NCBI RefSeq assembly: GCF_027923465.1
Contig: NZ_BRLB01000023.1
Location: forward strand, 1-64,000
Source: Vallitalea longa
Lineage (GTDB): Bacteria; Bacillota; Clostridia; Lachnospirales; Vallitaleaceae
Reading direction: 5' to 3'
Length of the DNA stretch: 64,000 nt
Positions within the stretch are counted from its first letter, which is position 1. Every line of letters starts with the position of its first letter. The notes below the pieces were generated by a model that saw only the letters and a list, made by a program, of their open reading frames with translations, ran no database searches and was not told where the DNA came from. This document shows, one piece after another, positions 19,996 to 28,043 of the stretch. A program made the translations under genes and the position numbers.

Positions 19996-20055
19996 CTTAA
20001 TTTAGTGTATTGGAATATTAAATTTGCTCAAAAATCATATAAATTAATATATAAA

Positions 20056-20094
20056 AACTCCAACTATTTAGAGTAAAATAAGTTGGAGTTTTTT
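20056..20094. terminator. Bidirectional intrinsic terminator
   Basis: AACTCCAACT (20056-20065) and AGTTGGAGTT (20081-20090) form a perfect 10-base-pair stem. A run of T follows on the + strand, and a run of A precedes it, giving a T run for the - strand. It separates the giant ATPase gene from the convergent gene that follows. Confidence 0.85.
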
Positions 20095-20124
20095 ACATTC
20101 TATAAGTTACAGATTTTTTTATTA

Positions 20125-20547
20125 TTAATACCCTTCCAATGAAAAATCATGTTTTAGCAGAATCTCTTCAAGCAATCTAAGCACATCAGAGTTCATCTTA
20201 TACAAAAGTTTTCCTGATGGTATACTTACACTTTCGAAAATATTATCATGAGAGTAAAAATAAAAACTATATTTTTTATTACGTCCATGATATAGGTCCA
20301 TACGAAGATTATATACTACTTTAATACTATTAAGTGTAAATGGTAATATAGTAAAATTCCCCATGGATTTTTTGAACTTGTTTATCTCATTATTATCTAG
20401 TGTAAGCGAAGATTGATTAGATTCAGCCTCATTTGTAATTACAATTTTATTTATATTGTTAAGATTGACTAGTCTGATAGGTTTTATAAAGTAGATTAAT
20501 ACTATGTAAAATAATATTATCAATAGGGTTTTATATGATTTTTTCAA
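20125..20547 (-). CDS. Small single-pass membrane protein, unknown function
   Basis: About 140 residues. One hydrophobic segment near the N-terminus (TLLIILFYIVLIYFI) is followed by a soluble domain of about 110 residues, probably outside the membrane. I chose the TTG at 20547, because AAGGAG (20555-20560 on the complement) lies 7 bases upstream; a longer ATG start at 20580 lacks a binding site. It is convergent with the giant ATPase gene and divergent from the XRE operon. No family is recognised. Confidence 0.65.
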   Translation of the reverse strand: MKKSYKTLLIILFYIVLIYFIKPIRLVNLNNINKIVITNEAESNQSSLTLDNNEINKFKKSMGNFTILPFTLNSIKVVYNLRMDLYHGRNKKYSFYFYSHDNIFESVSIPSGKLLYKMNSDVLRLLEEILLKHDFSLEGY

Positions 20548-20648
20548 TTTAATACTCCTTGTATTTATGTATAATAGCATAATTATATAATATCCAAGGA
20601 AGTATTAAAAGGTTAAATAGTATAAAGGATAATATTGGAACATATTTT

Positions 20649-20709
20649 GCAAAGTATACTTGACATTATTTGCAAAGCTTGCTATACTAAAAATGCAAAG
20701 TTAACTTGC
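20649..20709 (+). promoter_or_regulatory. Consensus promoter overlapped by three related palindromes (XRE operators)
   Basis: TTGACA (20660-20665) and TATACT (20683-20688) are 17 bases apart, a near-ideal promoter. Three related elements overlap it: GCAAAGTATACTTG (20649-20662, over the -35), GCAAAGCTTGC (20672-20682, filling the spacer up to the -10) and GCAAAGTTAACTTGC (20695-20709, after the start point). All share GCAAAG...CTTG(C), so they look like operators for the XRE repressor encoded 35 bases downstream. Confidence 0.75.
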
Positions 20710-20743
20710 TAAAATTATTATGATTCTGTAGGAAGGAGGCATT

Positions 20744-20962
20744 ATGAAAAACAACATTAAAAACAATATTAAGGTACTAAGGAAAGAACATAAGTTATCT
20801 CAGGAAGAATTAGCTATGGCAGTTAAAACTACACGCCAAACGATTACTTCAATTGAAGTAGGTAAATATGCTGCCTCATTACCACTAGCATATAAAATAG
20901 CTAAATATTTTGGAAAGACCATTGAAGAGGTTTTTGATTTTTCAGAAATGGAGGATATTTAA
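20744..20962 (+). CDS. XRE-family HTH regulator, small (72 aa)
   Basis: A 72-residue protein made almost wholly of one Cro/CI-type helix-turn-helix: an N-terminal helix with IKVLRKEHKLSQEELA, then a recognition helix around TTRQTITSIEVGKY. The start ATG follows AAGGAGG. It is the first gene of a two-gene operon with a four-helix membrane protein, a common Firmicutes pairing in which the small regulator represses its own operon. The GCAAAG palindromes over the promoter fit autoregulation. Confidence 0.88.
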   Translation: MKNNIKNNIKVLRKEHKLSQEELAMAVKTTRQTITSIEVGKYAASLPLAYKIAKYFGKTIEEVFDFSEMEDI

Positions 20963-20963
20963 T

Positions 20964-21434
20964 ATGGAAGAATATAAAAAAGTTTTAAAGAAACGTGAAA
21001 AGTTGTGTTTGATTTTTGCAATAATACTTTTACCTGTAGTAATTGCAACCTGTTATCTGTTTTTTGTTATGGATAGCGTATTGACTGGAAGTATTATCGC
21101 AGGGTTTTTTGGAGGTATGCTTAATGGTATTCGTGCAGGTTTTGGTCTTGCAGCTTTAATTGTCTTATCTATGAGAGCTTTTCAATATCATAAAGCGGTC
21201 AAAGACGATAACAAAATGAAAAAATATTATATTGAAGAATATGATGAAAGAACTATAGCTTTAAATCAGTTATCTAGTAAAATCAGTTTTAATATAATTT
21301 TATATACATTACTTGTTGTATGTGTAATTACTGGTTTCATTAATTCAACTATAAGTCTGACGTTGCTAGCAGTTTCAGCCTTTATCATCTTATGTAAAGC
21401 AATTATCTACACTATATATTCAAAAAAAATCTAA
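20964..21434 (+). CDS. Four-helix integral membrane protein paired with the XRE regulator
   Basis: 156 residues from the ATG at 20964, chosen because GGAGG precedes it and it begins right after the XRE stop codon. Four hydrophobic segments are visible (around residues 15-35, 45-70, 105-125 and 130-152), with a charged loop containing YDERT between the second and third. The YDER loop is typical of small membrane proteins encoded beside XRE regulators in Firmicutes. Function unknown; the operon layout suggests it works with, or modulates, the regulator. Confidence 0.75.
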   Translation: MEEYKKVLKKREKLCLIFAIILLPVVIATCYLFFVMDSVLTGSIIAGFFGGMLNGIRAGFGLAALIVLSMRAFQYHKAVKDDNKMKKYYIEEYDERTIALNQLSSKISFNIILYTLLVVCVITGFINSTISLTLLAVSAFIILCKAIIYTIYSKKI

Positions 21435-21824
21435 GGTTATATAGTTATATACTAGATTTTCTTATTTCAAATTTTATGTAGTATGCCAATTAAAAGGTTT
21501 TGCAGAATAAAAAATATGTGCTTCTTATATATTTTGTTCTGCAACCTATAACTTTTATTTATCTACATTAAATCAAAGGTGGGAAGTTGAGTTATATTTT
21601 TTATAAGCTAAAGTTGCAACAAATTATTGACAGCCTTAGCTTAGTATGTAAAAATAACATTATTGAATATTAATTTCTCCTATCAATTTAATATATATCT
21701 AGAATGTCTACATAAATGTTTTATGCTCTTAAAATGATATATCAATCTTATAACTATTTAACAATATTTTATAAATACTCTAAGAAAATAATTGTATATC
21801 AACTTTCCAAGAGGTGATATGATA
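21435..21824. other. Intergenic stretch with hairpin and dispersed repeat copy
   Basis: 390 bases without a gene. AGGTTTTGCAGAA (21495-21507) pairs with TTCTGCAACCT (21537-21547) across a 29-base loop, possibly the end of the XRE operon. One divergent copy of the dispersed intergenic repeat follows at 21563-21595. The remainder is AT-rich with nothing else I can support. Confidence 0.5.
21563..21595 (+). repeat. Dispersed intergenic repeat, copy A (divergent)
   Basis: Matches the consensus derived from copies at 33551, 39687 and 39754: a 5' part CTRYATTAAATYAAAG, then GTGGGAAGTTGAGTTA. Same strand as the other copies. Confidence 0.55.
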
Positions 21825-22682
21825 ATGAAAAATGAAGAATTATCTATATACATAGAAAATAAGATTAAAGGATTTACACATATGCCTAATAATTATTATC
21901 CAGACTCTAACGAAAAGATTTGGGGAAAACCTATTATTGGATATTCAAGAGGTGATGATCCATTATATCGATTTATTAAACAGGATATAGGTGGATTTTA
22001 TTGGACTCCATTAGATATATTTAGTTTAAAATACCCTAATTTAAAGGTTGGTGCAGATGAATTAACTGTAATTAGTTGGATATTACCACAGACTGAATAT
22101 ACAAAAACTCAGCAAAGACTGGAAAGATGTTTTCCTGCTAAAAATTGGGTAAAGTCCAGAATATATGGAGAAGAATTTAATGATTTACTTCGTAAATATC
22201 TTGTTAATATTTTAATTGAATATGGATATGAATCAGTTGCACCAGCTATATATGGTGGGTGGAATTATAAAAAATCATTAAAATATGGATATGCGTCAAA
22301 TTGGTCAGAGCGACATGTTGCATTTGTATCGGGGTTAGGAACATTTGGATTATGTGATGGTCTTATCACAAAAGTAGGAAAAGCAATGAGATGTGGCTCT
22401 ATAGTAGCAAGGATACAACTTAAACCAACATTAAGACCATATACAGATTATCATGAATATTGTCTTTATTATAAATATGGTACTTGTAAGAAATGTATAA
22501 ACAGGTGTCCAGCAGGGGCAATTTCTGTAAATGGTCATGATAAAATAAAATGCAGAAAATATCAATCTCAAATCATTACAGAACATACAAAGAAAGAATA
22601 TAATTTGATGTCATCATGTTGTGGTTTATGCCAAACTCAAGTACCATGTGAATCTGGTATTCCTATTAAAAGTAAGGGTTGA
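21825..22682 (+). CDS. Epoxyqueuosine-reductase-like 4Fe-4S protein
   Basis: 285 residues from the ATG at 21825, chosen because GAGGTG lies 8 bases upstream; an upstream TTG at 21792 has no binding site. The C-terminal part carries a ferredoxin-like cluster (CLYYKYGTCKKCINRCPAGAI) followed by CRKYQ and CCGLCQTQVPC, enough cysteines for two 4Fe-4S clusters. The N-terminal part (with SNWSERHVAFVSGLGTFGL) resembles the catalytic region shared by QueG and reductive dehalogenases, but the protein is about 100 residues shorter than typical QueG and lacks the HEAT-repeat tail. It is probably a redox protein of this superfamily; its substrate is unknown. Confidence 0.75.
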   Translation: MKNEELSIYIENKIKGFTHMPNNYYPDSNEKIWGKPIIGYSRGDDPLYRFIKQDIGGFYWTPLDIFSLKYPNLKVGADELTVISWILPQTEYTKTQQRLERCFPAKNWVKSRIYGEEFNDLLRKYLVNILIEYGYESVAPAIYGGWNYKKSLKYGYASNWSERHVAFVSGLGTFGLCDGLITKVGKAMRCGSIVARIQLKPTLRPYTDYHEYCLYYKYGTCKKCINRCPAGAISVNGHDKIKCRKYQSQIITEHTKKEYNLMSSCCGLCQTQVPCESGIPIKSKG

Positions 22683-22750
22683 AGTTAGTAGTTGATGTTA
22701 ATATTAGGATTATAACAACTATATTAAATAGTAATATATTGATGTTCAGA

Positions 22751-22870
22751 ATGTGGGTTCTGTTTTACTAAATAACAATTATTCCATCTTATTGAATTAA
22801 CCCACATCTATAATAAGTGGTAATCTAGTAGAACTCATTAATTATATATTATATCATAAAAATGAGTTTT
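22751..22870 (+). terminator. Two hairpins after the Fe-S protein gene
   Basis: ATGTGGGTT (22751-22759) pairs with AACCCACAT (22799-22807). Further on, AACTCATT (22832-22839) pairs with AATGAGTT (22861-22868), followed by a short T run. The second is the better terminator candidate. Loops are long, so this is tentative. Confidence 0.4.
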
Positions 22871-22900
22871 AATAATGCTAGATGGGGGGAGAGATAGAAA

Positions 22901-24193
22901 CTGAGTTTAAAACATAAAAAAAGTACTTATGAATTTATAATAGAAAAGAAAAATATAAATTTCCAAAATACATATAAAAAACGCATAAAATATCAAGATG
23001 AAATAGACAAAGAGTGTTTAGTGATTGATTGTGATGAACGACTTAATAATATGGGAAAGAATATTGTTAATGTAATAGCTAGTAAAATTAAAAATAACAG
23101 AATTAATTTGAATCAATCTGTGTATTATAATGGGAAGTTTATAGAGTGTTTCATTACGGAAAGTATGAAGTATTGTAAGTTTATAAATCACGGATGGATT
23201 AATTGTTCAATTTTTGGACTAACTATAGAAGGATGTGAATTTGAGAATTTCATTATTGAAGATTCCAATATGAGAAATATAGTATTTAAAGATTGTAAGT
23301 TAGATAGAATTATTATAAAAGATTCAAAACTAGTTGAGATAACATTTATAAATTGTAATATATATGAATTACAATGCGAAAAAGTTGTATTTGATAAAGC
23401 TTCATTTTTAAAATGCTATAGTGAAAATTCGTATTATTTATTAACTAAATTTATGGATACAAAATATATAGATACAATACATGAATCATTAAGTATGGAT
23501 AGTCCAATTATATATAAGCTGAGTTTTGTTGGTAAGTGTAAATTTAACTTTTTAATAATTATGTATCCAAAAATATTGGATATGTTAGAACTTAGTAAAG
23601 ATATGATGTTGGATTCTAATACATATATAGATAAATTTCATATAAAAAATATTGATACAAAAAGTAATGATTCTATCTCATTTTATTCAGGAGTAGACCA
23701 GATTAAAAAAATATCTATGATATATTATAGACTATACGAGATATGTAAAATTAATAATATTAATGATCTGTCAGGTGATTATTTTTATTTATATAAGCAA
23801 TTAGAACGAATGACTATCAAAAGAAAGAAGGACAAATTTATATCATTTGTTAATTGTATAGTTATAGGATATGGTGAAAAACCTTTTAGAACTTTAGGTA
23901 TTTCGGCAATATTAGTAATAGTATTTGCATCATTATATTTATTTTGCGGATTACAAATAGAAGGACAACCGGTGTACTATGGATTTTCATCTCATAATTG
24001 TATGTCTATAAGAGAACTCGTCAATGTTTTTGGAACATATCTTCATTTTAGTATAGTAACTTTTACAACAGTGGGATATGGTAATATAGTGCCAATTGGA
24101 TTAAGCAGATTATTTACTTCTATTGAAATGATATTAGGTGTAGTCATGATTGCTCTTTTCACAGGAACATTATTAAGGAAAATGACAAAATAA
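22901..24193 (+). CDS. Pentapeptide-like repeat / two-helix K+ channel fusion, probable CTG start
   Basis: The frame is open from 22898. The strong GGGGGAGAG (22884-22892) has no ATG, GTG or TTG after it, but an in-frame CTG at 22901 lies 8 bases away and gives 430 residues. The fallback is a GTG at 23021 (390 aa). Residues about 75-180 form a pentapeptide-like series (CKFIN, CSIFGL, CEFENF, CKLDRI, CNIYEL). The C-terminus is an ion-channel module: helix at LGISAILVIVFASLYLF, pore loop with selectivity filter TTVGYGN (codons from 24065), second helix LGVVMIALFTGTLL. This filter is diagnostic of potassium channels. It is the only gene of its apparent transcript. Confidence 0.8.
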   Translation: MSLKHKKSTYEFIIEKKNINFQNTYKKRIKYQDEIDKECLVIDCDERLNNMGKNIVNVIASKIKNNRINLNQSVYYNGKFIECFITESMKYCKFINHGWINCSIFGLTIEGCEFENFIIEDSNMRNIVFKDCKLDRIIIKDSKLVEITFINCNIYELQCEKVVFDKASFLKCYSENSYYLLTKFMDTKYIDTIHESLSMDSPIIYKLSFVGKCKFNFLIIMYPKILDMLELSKDMMLDSNTYIDKFHIKNIDTKSNDSISFYSGVDQIKKISMIYYRLYEICKINNINDLSGDYFYLYKQLERMTIKRKKDKFISFVNCIVIGYGEKPFRTLGISAILVIVFASLYLFCGLQIEGQPVYYGFSSHNCMSIRELVNVFGTYLHFSIVTFTTVGYGNIVPIGLSRLFTSIEMILGVVMIALFTGTLLRKMTK

Positions 24194-24318
24194 ATATATT
24201 GATAAAAAAATTATACTAATCAGCTGATTAATTATACAAGTATAGAATACATAATAATATATAAATACATTGATAGAAGATTAAGGGTAATATATTAGGT
24301 TTTATGGGGATTGATAAA

Positions 24319-24777
24319 ATGAAAATAAAAAAAGTGATTATATCATTGATTTTGATTTTTACTATACTTATATGTGGAGATTATATAAATTATAGGCAAA
24401 AAAAAATAATAGAAGTAAAGACATCATTAATAGAGGATATTAAATCTATCAATAATGGTAAATATTTAATTAATGAAATTATACCTTTTGAATGGGACCA
24501 AATATGTATCTTTGAGCCATATGTTGGAGATAAGTACATATATGAGAAAATAGGTAAAGAATATACTACAGCAAGTAATTATCTAAGCTATAAATTAGTT
24601 GATAATCATTCAGGGTTACATTATGATCATCTTAAGAAAATGGTTATCTTAAAAGATGGTATTGTTATTTATGATGAAAATTACGATAGATTAAAGTTGG
24701 ATTTTGAGGATTCTTTTTATTTCGAAGATGAAGTTAGGCATTTGTACAAAAATGATAACATGATATCATTGCAGTAA
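24319..24777 (+). CDS. Small membrane-anchored or secreted protein, unknown
   Basis: 152 residues from the ATG at 24319, preferred over the ATG at 24304 because GGGGA lies 8 bases before it and the protein then starts with a typical signal or anchor (KIKK, then a hydrophobic run of about 18 residues). The rest is soluble and acidic with no motif I recognise. It follows the channel gene after 125 bases and precedes a broken gene. Confidence 0.6.
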   Translation: MKIKKVIISLILIFTILICGDYINYRQKKIIEVKTSLIEDIKSINNGKYLINEIIPFEWDQICIFEPYVGDKYIYEKIGKEYTTASNYLSYKLVDNHSGLHYDHLKKMVILKDGIVIYDENYDRLKLDFEDSFYFEDEVRHLYKNDNMISLQ

Positions 24778-24785
24778 AAATAGAA

Positions 24786-24929
24786 ATGCTTATTGATAAT
24801 TCTATAAAATGGGCTTTGGACCAGCTTGACAGTACTGATTATACATTTAGATGTCTAGGATTTGTTGAAGATGCTTTAGAACGTAGTAATAGCATTGAAA
24901 TATTTGGGGTTCCTAAGATATATGATTAA
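24786..24929 (+). pseudogene. Gene fragment: N-terminal 47 codons of a larger protein, truncated
   Basis: A 47-codon reading frame (MLIDNSIKWALDQLDSTDY, then CLGFVEDALERSNSIEIFG). As far as I recall, this block is the beginning of longer cell-wall-hydrolase-associated proteins in Clostridia, in which the text continues with GGDSAKES. Here it diverges to VPKIYD and stops. No ribosome binding site stands in front. I read it as the remnant of a decayed gene; a genuine micro-protein is the alternative. Confidence 0.4.
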
Positions 24930-24964
24930 TACCTAAAGTTTTATATAAAGGTGGGAATAGGAAT

Positions 24965-25582
24965 ATGATTAAAAAAACAGAAATTTCATGTACATATAAT
25001 AAAAAGTATAAACATCTAATGTTATCACAGGATAATAGCAGAGGGCTAGTTGTAATATATCCAGGTTTTAATAATAGTTGTAATAGGCCAGTTTTACATT
25101 ATATAAGAAAAGCTGCTTTAGAAAAAAGATATGATGTATTATGCATTAATTATGCTATTAAGTTATCTTTCAATAATTTAGATACAGATATTAAAGAATT
25201 TTTGGTTCCAGAAGCATTAAAATTATTGAATATAGTTAATAATGATAAATTTTATGAAATAATATATTTTATAGGAAAGAGTTTGGGGACAATAATATCG
25301 GGTAAAGTTAGGGATGAATATAAAGGATATAGTAATTTCTATCATATATATTTAACACCTCTTAAAGATAGTTTACCATATATTAATAAATATAACGGAT
25401 TATTAATTACTGGTTCTAAAGATAAATATTTCAATAAAGAGTTATTGGATCAAATTATTAATTCTAATATTAAAGTTGAAATTATTGAAGATGTTAATCA
25501 TGCTCTTGAGTTAAATGATAACGTATTAGGTACAATAGATATACACAAGCATATTACTGACTTGTGCAATAATTATTTATAG
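24965..25582 (+). CDS. Small alpha/beta hydrolase
   Basis: 205 residues with the hydrolase outline: a strand VVIYPGFNNS near residue 30, a nucleophile elbow GKSLGT near residue 105, an acidic strand ITGSKDKYF near 160 and a final VNHAL with the catalytic His near 180. This is the compact layout seen in uncharacterised Clostridial dienelactone-hydrolase-like or lipase-like proteins. The start follows AAAGGTGGG. It is a single gene between a decayed gene and a small unknown frame. Substrate unknown. Confidence 0.75.
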   Translation: MIKKTEISCTYNKKYKHLMLSQDNSRGLVVIYPGFNNSCNRPVLHYIRKAALEKRYDVLCINYAIKLSFNNLDTDIKEFLVPEALKLLNIVNNDKFYEIIYFIGKSLGTIISGKVRDEYKGYSNFYHIYLTPLKDSLPYINKYNGLLITGSKDKYFNKELLDQIINSNIKVEIIEDVNHALELNDNVLGTIDIHKHITDLCNNYL

Positions 25583-25652
25583 TTATTGTGAATTCTTAAT
25601 TAATTGATGATAATAAACATATATATTAATAAAGAGTTTTAAGGGGTATTAT

Positions 25653-25871
25653 TTGAACAATAAAAATATTAATAAGGATATTAAAGTGAAAATAAGTTTT
25701 TCTGATAATAAGAAGAAGGAATGTATAGAAAATACAGAAGATGTTTTAGCTAAAATGTATGCACAAGCTATAATAAACAATTTAAAAGAAAATGTTACAG
25801 AGGATAAACGCATAGAAACAATTGTAAAAATTGAAAAGTTACTGGAATTTAATAAATCAAAAAATTCATAA
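25653..25871 (+). CDS. Short hypothetical protein (72 aa)
   Basis: 72 residues, highly charged, lysine- and asparagine-rich, no membrane segment. The TTG start is preceded by AAGGGG at suitable distance. The C-terminal half is predicted helical (LAKMYAQAIINNLKEN). I recognise no family; the composition and binding site make it likely to be real. Confidence 0.5.
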   Translation: MNNKNINKDIKVKISFSDNKKKECIENTEDVLAKMYAQAIINNLKENVTEDKRIETIVKIEKLLEFNKSKNS

Positions 25872-25979
25872 AGTTATTATTTCATTCTACTGATAATATA
25901 TAAAATATATAAGTGTGAAAAAATTGTGCTATGATGGAATAATATAATTTAATAAATAAAAAGTATCGTATATGTTTGC

Positions 25980-26007
25980 AAAGACCTATGAAAGGTCTTT
26001 ATATTTT
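25980..26007 (+). terminator. Intrinsic terminator
   Basis: A 7-base-pair stem AAAGACC/GGTCTTT with a 7-base loop, followed by ATATTTTA. Confidence 0.6.
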
Positions 26008-26144
26008 ACAAAAAATGGAAGATGTAGTATAATATTAAGGTCATAAAAAACAACAACGAACCATTAAAAAAGATAAAATATTATGAAAAATCATAAATAA
26101 ATAGAAATATAAAATAATTGAATACACAAATTCATGCCCATAAT

Positions 26145-26173
26145 TTGACACAATTACTATATTATTATAAAAT
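26145..26173 (+). promoter_or_regulatory. Putative sigma-A promoter of the lipoprotein gene
   Basis: TTGACA and TAAAAT spaced 17 bases apart, the best match in this gap. Confidence 0.5.
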
Positions 26174-26378
26174 GTGATATATTATCCATTAATGAAACTT
26201 ATGAAATATTAATTTTATAAAAAATTTATTATATCACGTAACTTTAGTAGAGGATTTTTCTTATAGAAGCAAATAAACAATCAGAATTTAAAATTTAATG
26301 TTGAGAGTACTGATAATACATATTGCTTCAAATATTAGATCATCAAGGCATTAACAAGGAATTATAGGAGGAGATTTT

Positions 26379-26828
26379 GTGAAGACGTTAAAAAAAATAG
26401 TTATCTTAGGTATTACAATATTAACATTGACTGCATGCAAATCTAGTGATGACAAATATGTGACTTTGTATAAACAGTTACTAGATAAACAGCCACCAGC
26501 TATTGAAAAAATAACTTTTGAAAATAAGTCAGGAAAAATTTTAACAGAAGACGAATCTGGGTTGATAACTATTTACAATAATACTGAATTGACAGCAACG
26601 GTAAAAGGAGATTCTACAGAAGCAGAAGTATATTTTGTACCTTCTGGAAATGATAATAGTGAATACAAACAATTAGTAACCTCTGGCAAAGCAAATCATG
26701 ATAAGTTTATTTTTACGTTAAAAGAAGAAGAATTTTCAGATAGTCTTGGATATTTGTGGATAGTGGTATATAATAATGAACTAGGAAGAAAATCCGAAGA
26801 ATTCAAAATATCACTTACAGAAGAATAG
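26379..26828 (+). CDS. Small lipoprotein
   Basis: 149 residues starting at a GTG preceded by GGAGGAG. A lipoprotein signal is clear: KTLKK, a hydrophobic stretch, then lipobox LTAC with the modified Cys near residue 20. The mature part of about 130 residues looks like a single beta-sandwich (alternating ITFENKSG, TELTATVKG, EAEVYFV, YLWIVVYNN). Exported and anchored to the outer face of the membrane; function unknown. Next in line, 25 bases later, is the nicotinamidase-like gene. Confidence 0.8.
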   Translation: MKTLKKIVILGITILTLTACKSSDDKYVTLYKQLLDKQPPAIEKITFENKSGKILTEDESGLITIYNNTELTATVKGDSTEAEVYFVPSGNDNSEYKQLVTSGKANHDKFIFTLKEEEFSDSLGYLWIVVYNNELGRKSEEFKISLTEE

Positions 26829-26853
26829 CTGTAAGTAAAGGAGGTAAAGTCTA

Positions 26854-27408
26854 GTGAAAAGGGCTTATTTATTAATTGATTATGTATATGATTTTATTGA
26901 TGATCAAGGAGTTCTTTCTTTAGGAAAGAGAGGTCAGGCAATCAGACCTAATATATTAAAAGTTATTAATGATATAAAAGAAAAAGATGAAACATTATAT
27001 GTTTGCAATGATAATCATGAAAAAGAAAGTTATAATTATTCTCCAGAATCTAAGTTGTTTCCTCTTCACTGTAATAAAAAAGGAAGTAAGCTAGCAATTG
27101 ATGAAGAATTATTTTCACAGATTATGCCTAAAAGGACTTATAATATATCTAAAGTTATGTATTCTTCATTTAATGGCACTGTCCTTAATCTTGTTTTACA
27201 GCAACAAGGTATAAGGGAGTTGGTTTTAATGGGAGTCTGTACTGATATATGTGTTTTGCACACTGCTATTGATGCATATAATCTTGGTTATGAGATTACG
27301 GTGATAAGTGACTGTTGTTGTGGATTAACTGATGAAGGTCATCAATTTGCAATTAATCACTTTAGGAATACGCTAGGAGCCAATATTATAACTAGTAAAG
27401 ATATATGA
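26854..27408 (+). CDS. Nicotinamidase/isochorismatase-family cysteine hydrolase
   Basis: 184 residues. The catalytic triad is visible: Asp in LLIDYVYDF (residue 9), Lys in ISKVMYSSF (about residue 100) and Cys in GVCTDICVLHTA (about residue 132), with the cis-peptide region LMGVCTD. The histidines near CNDNHEKES and PLHC could bind the metal as in PncA. The start is a GTG after AAAGGAGG. The length fits nicotinamidase (nicotinamide to nicotinate, NAD salvage); other cysteine hydrolases share the triad, so the substrate is not fixed. Confidence 0.82.
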   Translation: MKRAYLLIDYVYDFIDDQGVLSLGKRGQAIRPNILKVINDIKEKDETLYVCNDNHEKESYNYSPESKLFPLHCNKKGSKLAIDEELFSQIMPKRTYNISKVMYSSFNGTVLNLVLQQQGIRELVLMGVCTDICVLHTAIDAYNLGYEITVISDCCCGLTDEGHQFAINHFRNTLGANIITSKDI

Positions 27409-27439
27409 TATAAAGCTATTATGTGTGGAGGACATTTTT

Positions 27440-27922
27440 ATGAAGAAATCTTTAATCAATTATCTAAAAGATAAAAATATGTATTTTTATATAGAAATTT
27501 CTGCTGTTGTAATTATTCTAATACTGTTAATTGCATTTTTCGTGCCAAAACAAATAAGCAAGATTGATAACTACAAAAGAGAAACAGATATATCTAATGC
27601 AGTAATTCTAGGTCAAGCGGCAGAAAATATAATTAACAATAATAATGACTTTAAGAATTATTCTGTAAATAATTTGAATATCAATAAAAAGGTAGATATT
27701 AATTCTGATGCTGTAGAAGACAATTTCATAAATTTACTAATAGAGGAATTAGATGGTTTTGATATAAAAGAAATACCTCATATTAAACTAAAAAAAGGTG
27801 GTTACTCTCATTTTAGTATCACCATATATAAAAATAAAGTCTATGTTTATGTAAGCAATGGAGATAATACTAATAATTTACAATTATATCCAGAACAAGT
27901 TGATAAAATAACTAAAGAATAA
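27440..27922 (+). CDS. Single-pass membrane protein, unknown
   Basis: 160 residues from the ATG at 27440, chosen because GGAGG (27427-27431) lies 8 bases before it. One membrane segment (YIEISAVVIILILLIAFFV) is followed by a soluble domain of about 120 residues. Overall it resembles a pilin-like or type-IV-export small protein in outline, but it lacks the processing-site Glu that would prove this. A terminator follows directly. Confidence 0.6.
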   Translation: MKKSLINYLKDKNMYFYIEISAVVIILILLIAFFVPKQISKIDNYKRETDISNAVILGQAAENIINNNNDFKNYSVNNLNINKKVDINSDAVEDNFINLLIEELDGFDIKEIPHIKLKKGGYSHFSITIYKNKVYVYVSNGDNTNNLQLYPEQVDKITKE

Positions 27923-27928
27923 TTTGAT

Positions 27929-27950
27929 GTGTGCTGTTGCACACTTTTAT
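27929..27950 (+). terminator. Intrinsic terminator
   Basis: GTGTGC/GCACAC stem with TGTT loop, followed by TTTTATTG, seven bases after the stop codon. Confidence 0.75.
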
Positions 27951-27962
27951 TGTTTAAAAACC

Positions 27963-27991
27963 TTGTATTGTATTATCTAAATTGTTATAAT
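27963..27991 (+). promoter_or_regulatory. Sigma-A promoter of the yqeG-aro operon
   Basis: TTGTAT (27963-27968) and TATAAT (27986-27991), 17 bases apart, about 50 bases before the yqeG start. Confidence 0.65.
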
Positions 27992-28043
27992 CAAAATGAT
28001 ATAATATAGCAGTGAAATTTAATAAAAGCTTAGGGTGATATAA

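Larger units (their letters stand above)
25872..26378. other. Gene-free stretch with a terminator and a promoter
   Basis: About 500 bases. An intrinsic terminator (AAAGACC 25980-25986 with GGTCTTT 25994-26000, then ATATTTT) closes the preceding gene. A promoter-like pair, TTGACA (26145-26150) and TAAAAT (26168-26173) with 17 bases between, could drive the lipoprotein gene about 200 bases downstream. The leader between promoter and gene is AT-rich, and I see no riboswitch in it. Confidence 0.55.
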
